A program made the position numbers and the translations under genes. A DNA stretch of 64,000 bases from Calonectria ilicicola (lineage: Eukaryota; Ascomycota; Sordariomycetes; Hypocreales; Nectriaceae): positions 496,001-560,000 of the forward strand of contig CP085825.1 of assembly GCA_020809705.1 (NCBI GenBank), given 5' to 3'. The notes below the pieces were generated by a model. That model had not been told where the DNA came from. It searched no databases and worked only from the letters and a program-made list of their open reading frames with translations. This document shows, in pieces, positions 47,159 through 58,742 of this stretch. Position 1 is the stretch's first letter. Each line of letters opens with the position of its first letter.

Positions 47159-50137
47159 TTTAAATAAGGCAGCGACGTATATTGGTGTCAGATATTGTGT
47201 TGGATTTTAATTAATATGGAAGGAAGGCAATCATCAAATTATAACGTCAGCTTTTATGGGAGAGCCTCGGCTTTTATATGTTGTTCATACCCGTCTTCCA
47301 AGCCCTTAACATGCGTAATCAACGGAATTACCTCCGCATCGATGCTGATAATGACAGGTGAGGTGTACATGCTCATTTGGACACTGCCCCCTTTTTAAAG
47401 CTGTGATTGGTGAGTGCCAATTGTGCACATACGACCCAAATCTTATATTAATTCTTGTAAATGCCCTTAGAGCACCAATTCGAGGAGATTAGAGTCTTCG
47501 TATTTCATTAAGATAAATATTTTGAATCATGTGTAATGAAACTACTGGAGTGCTATCGGTGCTTGCGTTAGTGCGGCGTGCAGCCTGATCTGACTGGAAG
47601 ATGTTCGTGTTATGATGTAATAAAAGAAGACATCATTACATCATAGCTGAACTAAATATGCAGATTTATAAGCCACATTGTATCCTTGGTGGGCGCGAGA
47701 TTTGGTTGTTTGAATGTTGAAGCTTGTAATGCACAAGGCCCGATTCAGAATATCTCAAGTCGAGTGCGGGCGTAGACCTGGGTTTGAGATGCCGTTAATC
47801 GAACAGAGGAATCAAATATCCTAAATGGATAAAAATACCTTAATTGGAATTTGTCCGAACCCATTTTCCAGGCGGATTTAAGGAGATGTTAGATGAGGTC
47901 CGCAGCACGATATTCGGGTCATATTTTGAAATGATAAATTTCATCATGACTTGAGATACGGCGGGTTAATTCAAAATTGTGGCTGATTTTATCTTACACA
48001 TTGACGCGTATGCTTTTGCACTTTCCTTGTTGGAGTGATCATGTTGCATGATAGCGTCTTAAGGTGGCTGGATTTTGTCGGAATCATAAGCCTGCCACAC
48101 TTTTTGGTTCTCCTTGACGCCGTGCCAGGATTAAGATTGTAGTTTACAGCTATGAAGAAGGTATACCCTGGCCTAACTGAATATTAATATACAAAATTTG
48201 TATGGAAATGCGAGGAATTGTTATCCGGTATCTGTTGTGTATATTAAAGTAGTCGGATAAACTAGCCTTGACACATCAGCTGGCTCTAAATATTATGGTA
48301 CCATTGTTTCCCAACAGACTGTATCCTGGCTGCCACAGGAATTGAGAAGGTGAGACGGTAGCGTATGAACGACGCCCAGGAATTAAATCCTGCTTCAGCC
48401 ATCATGGCTTTTTATGGGTTGCAACAGCCGAAAAATGGCCAAATCCCTGCTGAGGGTTGCATCGTATAGCATTTAGACGAATAAAATGAACAGAGGTGGG
48501 TAGTATCTTGTAAACATTGCTAGTGAGGATTGAGCATTGCGCCCCCATCAGCAATGATCGACCTGAAAAGTGCGCCAGCCTGATCCGCTCATGTCCAAAT
48601 AATATCGCCGGAGCGGTAGCCATAAGACGGGTGGCTCAAACAAGAGATAATGAATATGCATGGCGTTTCGCTCGTAGTGCTTGATTGGTCTCATCTATCT
48701 GAGGTCTCCGCACGCATTCTCGTCTCGCAGCTTGTGAGTGAGCACTTAGAGCCGAATTGCCGATCAGACCGGAATGCTTCCGCCGTTATGATAAACGCGC
48801 ACACAATCTTGCGACGGAAAATACCACATGAAAGTATGACAAGCAGAAGAACCTTATAAGTAAGCGTTTAACCAAACTTTCCCAGATTAAGACTTGAAGA
48901 CTAGTGAAACATCCCCTGACGAAATCGTAGCCGCTGAGGATACGTCTAAATTCCACATGATCAATATCTCTGAACCATCCAAGTTATCGAGCCTAAGGCA
49001 TTAGAAAATATTGGAATGAGCTGATGGCAGGGGCAAAAAACTGACTGTACAAGCATTAGCTTGAAGGAGCTGAGTTTAAATTGCGACCTCAACACCATCC
49101 ACCTCAACCTTGATCTGTAGGCATAACATGATAATTCCTGAAACACTGGTTATTTTTAGTCTTGAATTGCAACTACAAGGGCTGATGCAAGTCAAAAAGC
49201 GCAATTATGCCAAGAAAGGCGATTAATAGGGCATTGGGGAATTCTGTGAGTGACAAGGTTGCGCAAACACCCTAATCGTATCTATCAGAAATAGCAGATC
49301 CAACCAGATCCCAAGCAACTGAATGAGAAATAAAAGTAAGTAAAAATACGAGGTTAATTTGGGACCCCGAGCTGAGAAGCCCATGGTCATGTGGCCGAAC
49401 CTGTAAGGAAGCCGAAGAGTCTCATACTGATTTGTTTAGACTAGACAGCGTAGAGAAATAGATATAGATGAGACGGTTATCTATCGGATTTTACGCTTCA
49501 ATCATTGTAAATTTCAACATAAATGTGGTACCATAATTAAGACGATTAACTGGTCGCTAGAATGCCTCTGTTTTTGATGGGAAAAGCGGCAAAAAGGAGT
49601 GGCTGCTATCAGGTCGCCCTGTACGAAGTTGGTCTGGGAGGCGTTGATGTCTATTCTCTTGTAACAATTTGATATGCACTCCTCAATTTTACTGAGCTGA
49701 GGTATTTGTTATATGTTCTGCTTTTTGCGAATGATCCCGCCACTGTTGCGTGGTTTGATCACTTACTCTACTCTAGGGCTTCCAGAATACAAGGCAAGGC
49801 GGACCTTCAAACGTGTAGTATAACTAGCGATTTCCATTGCCCAAAATGTTCTGCAAATGCTTGAAAGCTTTCGAAGAGATGGCTGATTCGCCAAGTACTT
49901 TGGGTTACATTAAGGCGCAGACGTGGGCGTTGTCAGCCTGCTGCCTGGTGTCAGCCTTGGGACGCCCGAATGATCAACGAGGGGCTTGAAATGAGTCATT
50001 TCTACAAAATTGCTCAAGTATTCTTGAATTAATATTCTTGATTATTGCTTTTTATTTTGCCCCACCACCATCCCTCCGCACCTGAATCTATTCCTTCGCT
50101 GAACCCCCAGCAAACGCCGCATAGAGCAACCCCCGCG
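47159..50137. other. Gene-free AT-rich 3 kb region
   Basis: No recognisable frame on either strand. The composition is clearly more AT-rich than the left half of the window, with many short frames broken by stops. It may be old decayed sequence, but no element ends, inverted terminal repeats or domain remnants are visible. Confidence 0.4.
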
Positions 50138-50788
50138 ATGGCTCCCAAAGAGAACGAAGAGTGGCACGACGCATGGCCCGACATGTACGATGCGGCTACT
50201 CTGGCTGGAGAGCAAAATGAAAAACGCCAGGACAAGGTTGAAACCACGGCGAAAAAGGAGGATAGATTCACCAAGGCGATATCTATTGCAAACAAAGATG
50301 GAGACACCCCACTCATCTTGGCTTGCCGAAGTGGCAATCTTCAGGTTGTAAAGATGCTCCTCGAGAGTGGAGCAGACGTCAACGTTAGAAACAAGAAATC
50401 GGGCTCCGCTATAAACTCTGCTACCAATCGCGGCCATACAGAAATAGTCGGGGTACTGCTTGAACATGGTGCAGACGTCAACGTGCTCAACAGTGATGGG
50501 TGGACTCCGCTGAACTTCGCGGCCAGCCACGGCAATAAAGAGCTCGTTGCACTTCTTCTAAAGCACGGAGCTGATATTACCATTACTAACAAATCCGGAG
50601 ATACGCCGCTCAATCGGGCATCGCTCAAAGGGCATACCGAAATTGTTGCCTTGCTCCTCGGGATGAACCAAGACCAGAAGAATCCAAGTCCCAAAGAGCG
50701 GAACCACAAACAAGAGCCACGAAACCCTGAAGTGAAGACAGGTCAGGGCTTTTTCAAGAGAATTACTAGGCTATTCAGGGGAAACTAG
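50138..50788 (+). CDS. Small ankyrin-repeat protein
   Basis: Single exon, 216 residues from the first ATG (the frame upstream opens only with TTG). Four consecutive ankyrin repeats occupy about residues 52-165, each with the DGDTPL/GWTPL opening, the helix-turn GHTEIV and the LLLxHGADV ending; the second is slightly degenerate (KSGSAINSAT). A charged N-terminal region (KENEEWHDAWPD) and a basic C-terminal tail (GFFKRITRLFRGN) flank them. Ankyrin repeats bind other proteins; no catalytic domain is present. It is convergent with the Zn2Cys6 factor gene downstream. Confidence 0.85.
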   Translation: MAPKENEEWHDAWPDMYDAATLAGEQNEKRQDKVETTAKKEDRFTKAISIANKDGDTPLILACRSGNLQVVKMLLESGADVNVRNKKSGSAINSATNRGHTEIVGVLLEHGADVNVLNSDGWTPLNFAASHGNKELVALLLKHGADITITNKSGDTPLNRASLKGHTEIVALLLGMNQDQKNPSPKERNHKQEPRNPEVKTGQGFFKRITRLFRGN

Positions 50789-51027
50789 TATGGGGCGATG
50801 AAATTACACATGCTAGCTCTTGTTCGATGAAGAAGTCCCGCCTTCAAGCTATTTAGGAGAGCCTTTATAGCCACAGCATATATAGTTATCCTGTAGCCTG
50901 AAGATACTCAATTAATATTCATGTTTTCTTAGGTTTCCTCCCATTATATGTCCATATGTATTTGGCCTTTTATTATCTTGAACACTTTGCATAGCTGCTA
51001 AGGTGGACGTAACATAATCACTGCCCA

Positions 51028-52179
51028 TTAGATGTTGGGAAGCCAGGGCTCCCAATAAGGTGATAGCATCTCTAAGATTCCATGCCCAAGTCGTTTCCCT
51101 ACCCCTCCAATACACCAAAAAGTACGAAACTGGTGTAATAAGACACAGTAGTGTGTTAAAATTACAAGGGCCTCTGGGGTTCTTTTCTCCAATAAGTTAA
51201 TGAAATGGAGTGAAATCATATTTGGCCACCCCATCAATGCATGCACTCCCCATGATTTTGGCCCATCTAATCGCTGATACACAAATTCCAAGCCTTGGTT
51301 CGCACCCTGGCAAGATTTCTTCGATTCTTCGTTGAGATCTGATACCTGGAGCATTTCTGAGATCATGCTCAGGCTGAGGTATGTCTTTTTCTGATGATAT
51401 GTCTCATCGGTTCCCAACGCGGACATCAATCCTGAGAATTCCGAGCCGCATGACGAAGTCCAAGCCCTATCCCCTATCACTTGAACACCTCGTTGTAGTC
51501 GAAAATATTCTATCATATTTCGGAATGTTGTGTCAAAGTCTTTATTCTCGAATGCAAGTTTGTCGGCGAGGTAATGCAGAGCTAAAAGCGAGGAGAAGAG
51601 GAACTGCGACATGACCGGTGGGCTTGATGTGTTGCTCAAATATTTTGTGAAGCCTTGTAATGCTCGGTTTTGTAACTTTGCCGCAAGAGTTCGATATCCG
51701 GCAGCGTCACTTTCGACAGTACTAAGATTCATGGCCGACAGGGCAAGGAGTTCGTTCATCAAATACGGCGTCGTGAGAGCGGTGTTGATATATATATCGA
51801 TGAGAGGTTTCATGGCATCCGTTGCCATCATCCAGTCGGCCATGTTCTTTTCCACGTGGTGGAATAGTGAGAAATGGTGTAATGTGAATAATTTGTCTTC
51901 GGCGCCAGCGTCGTGATCGTCATTGTCGGGAGAGATGTTCAATATAGCTGACAATGGAGGATCTTGAGAAGTCTCCGACCACGTCGAAGGATTGAGCGCT
52001 CGATCATACCGTGGGGCGCCCTGTGGCCGTGGCTGCGCAGAGTACCTGCATCGGCGGCCAGATACATTGCAATTGCCGCAGACTGGACGTTGCTCATCGC
52101 ATTTCATGTGCCTTGCTTTACAGACCTGGCATCCATTTCGAGATTTGTGATGATACTTCCGCTGACTTTGGCGCGACAT
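51028..52179 (-). CDS. Zn2Cys6 transcription factor, Upc2-like architecture
   Basis: Single exon, 383 residues. The binuclear zinc cluster is complete: Cys17, 20, 27, 34, 37 and 44 in C-X2-C-X6-C-X6-C-X2-C-X6-C spacing, preceded by a basic HHKSRNG stretch. The remaining 300 residues are helical and end with WGVHALMGWPNMI, TPEALVILTHYCVLLHQF and a terminal tryptophan-rich block, the pattern I associate with the fungal Upc2/Ecm22-type C-terminal sterol-sensing region (recollection, not a search). It would be a nuclear DNA-binding regulator. Divergent from the RTA1-like gene across 711 bases. The start is the only in-frame ATG that retains the zinc cluster; the frame upstream opens with TTG. Confidence 0.88.
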   Translation of the reverse strand: MSRQSQRKYHHKSRNGCQVCKARHMKCDEQRPVCGNCNVSGRRCRYSAQPRPQGAPRYDRALNPSTWSETSQDPPLSAILNISPDNDDHDAGAEDKLFTLHHFSLFHHVEKNMADWMMATDAMKPLIDIYINTALTTPYLMNELLALSAMNLSTVESDAAGYRTLAAKLQNRALQGFTKYLSNTSSPPVMSQFLFSSLLALHYLADKLAFENKDFDTTFRNMIEYFRLQRGVQVIGDRAWTSSCGSEFSGLMSALGTDETYHQKKTYLSLSMISEMLQVSDLNEESKKSCQGANQGLEFVYQRLDGPKSWGVHALMGWPNMISLHFINLLEKRTPEALVILTHYCVLLHQFRTFWCIGGVGKRLGHGILEMLSPYWEPWLPNI

Positions 52180-52890
52180 TTTCTGATTGTCGGGAAATGG
52201 GACTTGCCCGGCCACACGAGGAAGAGGGTACGGTACGAGTATAGAATCCGCAGCAGGTTTGTAGAACACAGCTATGTACAAATAGGTGCTTTTACGCGGG
52301 TTTCGTCAGGAGGCGCGAACCATACCACTTTGGGACGTATACTCGTAAATATTCCGGTCCGTGCAACACCAAATCAGCTCCCATGTCTGAACCAATGCGC
52401 CAAGGCCAACATCGCGTCTCCTGGATTTCTTAATGAGGTAATACAATGCTTGTGCGGTGGCGGAACATCTAATTCTACACATTTCTGCCATATCGCGTTT
52501 CTTACTCTGACCGAAATGGATCATATCCATCTGTACGGCGCGTCCATGGTTGGCTGTTATGTGGTCCCCTATTGTCCCGAGCGGTACGAGAAAGGGAGCA
52601 TTGCTTTACGAGGAGAAAATTGAAGCTGCGCTGCACAGAATTTGAGATGAACTAAACATAGAAATACCTTTAGTACATATAAAGCGTATGTTTACATTGA
52701 TTTGTATCTTAGATCGGATCAGATTTACTTCCAATTCTCCCTTTCTGATTTAGCCATCTCATTGTCTCCTCCCATATCAACTCTCGTTTTCCACTTAACT
52801 TTATTTTTCTTGGTTTTGATATCCCATCACATTCATTTATCTTCTTTGAACACTGAGAGGATAATTTATGCTCTTGCATCTGTCATAACC
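52180..52890. promoter_or_regulatory. Shared divergent promoter of the Zn2Cys6 and RTA1-like genes
   Basis: 711 bases between two divergent starts. T- and C-rich tracts at 52730-52850 precede the RTA1-like start. I did not find a convincing paired CGG motif by eye. Confidence 0.4.
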
Positions 52891-53842
52891 ATGGAGCATA
52901 CCCCGAGATCAGAGCTGTTGCCCTACAAGGGTGACTTTTACCTATGGTCCTACGTGCCATCCATGCCAGCGGCAATCATTTTCTTGTTGACTTTTCTGGG
53001 GTTATCAGTAGCGCATACTTGGAAAATGTGGCGTTTTCGCATGTGGTTTTGCATTCCATTTGTCATCGGCGGCTGCAGTGAGTTTCATCAACAACACCTG
53101 AACATCCATCCACGTCGCTAATACCAAACTCATAGTGGAAGTTGTCGGTTTTATTGGTCGTGCCGCAGCGCACAACGCTACAGACCAGCTTATGCCATAC
53201 ATCTTGCAATCGGTTTTCCTCTTAGTGCCTCCGTCATTGTTCGCTGCCTCCATTTACATGACTCTTGGTCGAATCATGCGAGGCCTAGGCCCTAAAGGAG
53301 AAGCATGCTCCATCATCAAAATACGGTGGCTGACAACTATTTTTGTGGTCGGCGATGTGTTTTCATTTATGGTGCAAAGTGGAGGGGCTGGCCTTATGGC
53401 TGCAGGCAACGATCCAAAATTAGGCGAGAATATCGTTGTTGCTGGCCTGGTTATCCAGATCCTTTTCTTTGGGGTTTTCGTTGCCGCAACGGTTATCTTC
53501 CATCTTAGGTTCCGCCAGCATCATGTCGTCTATCGGGCCTTTGGATCTTCTGGCAGCGGTTTTGGCTCAAACTCTCAGGCGCTATCATGTCCAGATTTTC
53601 CCTGGGAGTCGATGTTGTGGATGCTCTATGGGACATCTCTATTGATCTTGGTGAGATCTATCTTCCGCATCATCGAGTATGTCATGGGATCCGATGCCTA
53701 TCCCCTCAAGAATGAGTGGACGCTATATGTGTTTGACGCATTGTTGATGGCCATTGCTATGGTGGTATTTTATATTTGGTACCCTTCGAAAATCCCTACT
53801 CAACAACGCTTGGAGGAAGTTGATAGCGTCGAGATGAGTTGA
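52891..53842 (+). CDS. RTA1-family lipid-translocating/resistance membrane protein
   Basis: Two exons, 52891-53077 and 53136-53842, give 297 residues; intron GTGAGT...CATAG joins GGCM to EVVGFIGRAA. Seven hydrophobic helices are visible, with the RTA1 family blocks ILQSVFLLVPPSLFAASIYM, GDVFSFMVQSGGAGLMA and, near the end, RSIFRIIEYVMG followed by the NEWTLYVFDALLMA helix. RTA1-like proteins (RSB1, RTA1 of yeast) sit in the plasma membrane or ER and are linked to sphingoid-base export and resistance to sterol-directed toxicants. The short acidic C-terminal tail is cytosolic. Its divergent neighbour is a zinc-cluster regulator. Confidence 0.93.
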
Positions 53843-54845
53843 AAGGCGGATTCTTTATATGTGCACACCAAGCGGCCTCTGAATTTGATTTATTTAATCT
53901 CTTTTATGTCTTCAATATTTCCTTTATACGGATAGACTAGCTAGACTTACATCCTTTTTACTGCTCACCATCTTTGCCACTGGTTACTTTCTAAGAACGA
54001 GAATTTGATGTTTGCACCAGGGGACATAAGAGTGATATAAGCCTCGAAAATATATGTATTAAACTTTAGAGAAGCACGTAAGGAATAGTTTATTTCAAGT
54101 CCAATCTGATCATATTGCTCCATTCTGTTGTTACCCTGATTTTTGGACTGTTGTGACCAAGGAGAGTACTTCAGTTTATTAGCGCATTCAATAATTGCCT
54201 CTTTTGCCTTTCTACTGCTATAGCCTTGGCTAATGAGTTGGGCTCCCAGCACTCTCGCGGAAAGTGATTTTCGGAATTCTTTTTCGCATAGAATTGGTCA
54301 TTCCCGAATTTCCGTCATACCTGACGATCACTCTGACCCTCGCATCTTGCACGCCTTGGCCAAAGCTCGCCTCCAAAATAAACCCTTGTTAGCGACACCT
54401 CACCTGGTGAGCTATACCCAATTAGGAATTATACTCGGACGGTCAACTCCGAATAGCTGTTCGATTCACAGACCCTTGGTCAAACATGAGGACCCCGTGC
54501 TTAAACTAATTGGCATTTAAACAATGGCGGAAAATGTGAGGAGGTGGAGTCCATAACACGAAAGCCTTGGTAATTTAACTAATAGTTGAAATTGCGTCCT
54601 CGAAATTACTGAACCAGCTAGCGATCGGTCCGAGTCTCGGCTGTATGGTACGTGCTGTACGAGGAAATATGTACGAGGAAGCAAATATGGTTTGTTGATA
54701 TTCTCAAATAAGATCGGAAAATTATCAAGTTTAAATAGGACCTGATATTCTCGGACCATCGAGTCTTTCATAGCGCTCTCACACCAAGTCTACTTCTATC
54801 GATTCCTTCAACGCTAGCATCTCCCAAAAAGTCCAACTTTGCGCC
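53843..54845. other. Intergenic region with a possible gene remnant
   Basis: About 1 kb. On the minus strand from about 54300 to 53965 an open frame of over 100 codons runs without an initiating ATG and contains protein-like sequence (RVLGAQLISQGYSSRKAKEA). I do not recognise it. It may be a degraded gene or chance. Confidence 0.3.
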
Positions 54846-56036
54846 ATGTCTACAAAGTATCTGACTGCTGCTGCAGCCATAATTGGCTCTAGTTTTGCAA
54901 CAGATGCCTTTAATACGACTCAAACGATCAACCTCCTACCACAGTATTTCAACGGAACAGTGAGTGTTGAGCATCTTTCCGTTGCTGGCAATCTTGATGG
55001 CTTCAAAATGAAGACGCCCGCCGCTCGAAAATCGACCGACTTTTGGTATTTCGATGTATTTTCTCAGTCAACCAATCAGACTTTAAATATTGTCTTCTTC
55101 AACACGGGCGAATTTTCGCAGTATCCTCACCCATTGGCCCTTCAAGTATCGGGAACATACAGCAATGGCACGGACTTCTACTACGAGGCCCTAGCTGATG
55201 ATGGTGTTACCATCAGTAATGGCCCAAGTGGTGTAACTGGCATATGGAAAGGGTTGGGTTCCTTCAAGGGTTCTTCGTTGGACAGCTCAGAAGTCGAGTA
55301 CTCCATCAACATTGATTCCTCCGAAATGGACATCAGCGGCACGATTAATTTTAAATCGGTAAGTTGTTTCTTTGCTCATTATTTCGAATCACCGATTAAC
55401 GAAGATATCTAGATTGCTCCTGCTCACTATCCTTGCGACTTGAACGGAGCGGTGGGCGTTACCCAAAACCTTCTGCCCGGTCTTTATTGGGCCAACGCGG
55501 TTCCTGACGCCGTGACTGATGTCAATCTCCAAGTCAAGGACACAGTCATTGAATTTTCTGACGGAGTCGGCTATCATGATAAAAACTGGGGAAATCAATC
55601 GATTATTGATGGACCGCGATATTGGGACTGGGGACATGGTCGCTTCGGTCCCTATTCAGTGGTTTGGTACAATCTCCTTGACTATAATGGACAAGAGTCG
55701 CGCCGTTCTTTTGTCTCTAAAGATGGAAAAGTCCAAATGGTCAGTTGTGACTTGGAGAGTATGGTGGTGCGTCAAAAGGGTGGCAAGGCAGCCTGGCCTC
55801 CGACCACCGGCCTCCTGGAAACCGAAGGATTGACGGTCAGGTACAACTTGCCTAGTGGTGAAACTCTCGCACTGGATATTAGCACTGAGCTTATTGTTCG
55901 AGATGAGCGTGGAGCTTACCAGCGTGGAAATGGTCACATCAAAGGTGGCATTGTCGGAAACGAAACATATGAGGGCAAGGGTCATTACGAGGAATTCATC
56001 TTCGGCATCGTTAACGATTACGAGCCGCAGGTTTGA
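54846..56036 (+). CDS. AttH/Diels-Alderase-like lipocalin-fold protein
   Basis: Two exons, 54846-55358 and 55413-56036, give 378 residues; intron GTAAGT...CTAG joins FKS to IAPAHYP. The N-terminus is weakly hydrophobic (LTAAAAIIGSSFATDAF), possibly a signal peptide. Family landmarks are the opening PQYFNGTVSVEHLS, FWYFDVFS, GVTGIWKG, then VGYHDKNWG, WDWGHGRFGPYSVVW and GNETYEGKGHYEEF near the end. This two-domain lipocalin-like layout belongs to the AttH/CrtC superfamily that includes fungal Diels-Alderases and hydratases acting on natural products. Here no biosynthetic backbone gene is nearby, so the substrate and whether it catalyses anything are open. Tail-to-tail with the sulfatase gene. 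Confidence 0.82.
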
Positions 56037-56553
56037 AAACTTTCCTTAAGGCCGAAACACGATTTCCCAAAATCCACTTGAATTCCATAGAGTATATTTG
56101 CTTTTCATTTTACTAAGATAGATGAGCCTAGCTCAACTCTATTACAATAAAAATCAACTTCATTTCCTGAGTATCGGTCAAAATTTGCAAAACAATCTAT
56201 ATATGAGCCCGTTAATCATGGGGCTTAACGAAGTAGGATATTATTTGAGGGCGTAAGGTAATCCTTTGGGAGACATCTAGCGGTAGCCCCAGCGCTTTGA
56301 ATACGCTACCGCCCTTCACTCAATGTGCGCGGGAAAAAAGAATAAGGAAATCGTATGTTCTGGAGGTATCACGTGGAAATATGGTCACCATGAAAATCAA
56401 ATATTGTGAAAAGTTGAACCATGCGCAATTCAACTCTTGCAACATATTGGATTTCGACCTATACAGAAGGAATTAATTTATGGCTTTATTTGGCCAGCTT
56501 TGTTACTTGGACAAGGAGACTTGAAAGAGAAAAGAACTCTATTTTTCAATGAT
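56037..56553. other. Convergent intergenic region
   Basis: 517 AT-rich bases between the AttH-like and sulfatase 3' ends. No gene seen. Confidence 0.4.
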
Positions 56554-58742
56554 CTATTCGGTACTCTGCTCAAGCTCTTCATCAGTAAGCTCTTTAGCAT
56601 TTTCCATCAATTGCTCGTATGTTGCATTCCTCTGACTCAAGTCACCACCTAGTGGCTCATTGTTGGCAAGCTTTTTGATGGGATCCGCCTCGATGGCAAC
56701 AAAATTGTCCGTGCTATGCCTGAACTTGAGACCCAACCCGAACTCAGCTTCGCGAGGATAAAAGGGTTCTTCATTTGTTGTGAGTTGATAATTGAGACAT
56801 TCATCAATTTTAACCAAAGGAAAAGACGAGTAAAAATCATCATACGCAGGATCTAGAGCATCGTCTAATGTCTTGACTTTCTTTCCAAGACTGAGGTTTG
56901 GTGGCTGGATGGCGCTCCAAGGCTCGCGGCAGGTTGATTCAGCGCAAGATTTGGTGACTAGCAATAATGCGTTTAATCTCGAAATAACTCTCTGAATTTG
57001 GGAATCAGTCGAGTTGGCAAGGTTGGTCAACTCGTAAGGGTCCACCTGGAAGGAGGCTATTATTAGTAGATGCAAGAGAGACGGCAATTCAAGAATCTTA
57101 CCTTTGTGTTGTACAATTCTGTGTCGTTATTACACCATCTAGAATACATCCATGACATCTTCTCTCCAACGTAGCGCATCGTTTTGTAGTCATTTTCGAG
57201 ATAGAGACCGGGGAAATACGGTGCGTAGTCACCGTCCGCCCAGGACTTTATCTCAGTATAAGCAGTACCCCAAAACTCAACATTAATAGCCTCCTTTTCC
57301 TTGGCCAGAGAGCGAGATTGGGGATTTTTCCACGCCTTGACCAAACTCGCACCATCAAGAAAGGACGGCTGGTCTTTCTTAGAAAGACCTGCAATCTCAA
57401 GAAATGTAGGTGCGAAGTCAGTCACCGTACTTGGAATCTGTGAAATAGCACCTTGTTGGACTCCAGGACCTCTGACGATCAGAGGAATTTTAGTATCTTC
57501 TAGGTATGGAAGCGACTTTCCAACGTGGCGGTGCGTGCCTAGGTGGTAACCCTGGTCGGTTGAGTAGATGACTACAAATATTAGCTATTGCGCTTGGAGG
57601 ACGGGGTCGAAATCACCGTACTATATGTGTTGTCAATTTCGCCTTTTTCTTCAAGCTTCTTAACCACGTCGGCAACAATATCATCTACGCCCTGCAAAGC
57701 TTCCAGTCGACGTTGATATAAGAAATTAATCTCCTCAATTTGTGTCGAGTTCAAAGACGGTAACCCGCGCAGCCAGCTGGGTTTGTATTTCTGAAACTTG
57801 TCGGCGGGATTGAAGTTGGGTCTTGCAGGGACAGTTATATTAGCGAACATATCTAGGTGACGAGCAGCAGGAGTTGGGGCATCGTTGAGGTTTTCTACGT
57901 GGGGCGCAGTTGGAGCAATCATGAGAAAGAAGGGGTTCTTTTCAGCAAGAAGGTTATCCAGTCGGGAAAGGCTGTATCCAAGTCAGCGTAAGTGTGATAA
58001 GAACTTGTATGTAGAGAATACTTGCGCTTTGATCCGGATAACGTCACTCTGGTGAAACCCCTGATAATGCTTTGGCCTAGCTCCATTTTCGGACATTACC
58101 ACGGTGTTGGGAGTGTTGATGTAAGGATCCAGCTACAATTAACATTAGTGGCGTCCCAGTCTGTAGCAAAGAGGCAATCAAATATTACAAGGACATCAAT
58201 ATGCCTCCAGCCTTTTGGACCGGGAGAATAATTAAGCAAAGAGTTGCCGTTGAAGAGTTTCCCAATGTCTAAATGTAGTGTCAAGAAAGAGCTACCATGT
58301 TGATGAGGGAGATGACTCTATATAGCCAGCCTTCTGAAGCCAGTGTGGGAGATAATTTTCGTTCTCCCCTGACGCGACAAATTTTGGATATCCGCCACTA
58401 GCATTGTTAGCATTTTACAAGATGCTTCGTGCGAATAAACTACAATACGTACCCGGGAGCGTTGATATAGGTATTGTTCGTGTTATGAGCAGCCTGGCCA
58501 CGCATCAAAGATACACGGCTTGGGCAGCAGACCGCAACGGTGGCATAGTGGTTGGTGAAGACCGTTCCCTTTGCAACTAAGTGTTCATTGACAGCCTTTT
58601 GGTGATCAACTGACCCATGTAGCAGGTCTTGATCATCGGTGAAGATGAAAACAATATTGGGTTTATTGTTTTTGCTGTTACTAAGACCATGAACATGAAG
58701 GCTCGGTCCAAGTATAGCCGTAAGGGCTGCGAAAAACTTCAT
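56554..58742 (-). CDS. Secreted arylsulfatase (one exon junction unresolved)
   Basis: Seven exons, complement of 58453-58742, 58317-58397, 58189-58268, 58026-58132, 57622-57971, 57102-57571 and 56554-57045, cover an almost complete sulfatase of about 622 residues. A signal peptide (MKFFAALTAILGPSLHVHG) precedes metal-binding FTDDQD (36-39) and the sulfatase signature C73-P-S-R-VSLMRG, where Cys73 would become formylglycine. Later blocks are HIDVLLDPY, APTAPHVEN, DQGYHLGTHRHVGK and LIVRGPG. It would hydrolyse sulfate esters outside the cell. Exon 4 to 5 uses a GC-AG intron. Between exons 2 and 3 the frames (KAGYIE and IGKLFNG) cannot be joined by a canonical donor; the best GT leaves a one-base shift. 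The gene may be freshly broken, use an unusual site, or contain a sequence error. Confidence 0.8.
57972..58025 (-). other. GC-AG intron in the sulfatase gene (54 nt)
   Basis: Donor AAAGC|GCAAGT and acceptor GATACAG with a CGCTGAC branch site. It joins VIRIKA to LSRLDNLLAE. The alternative GT donor four bases inside runs into a stop after five codons, so the frame requires the GC donor. Confidence 0.88.

Noticed and set aside
47159..50137. RIP-degraded transposon
   Set aside because: AT-rich and gene-free, but no terminal repeats, target duplications or transposase/reverse transcriptase remnants could be seen.
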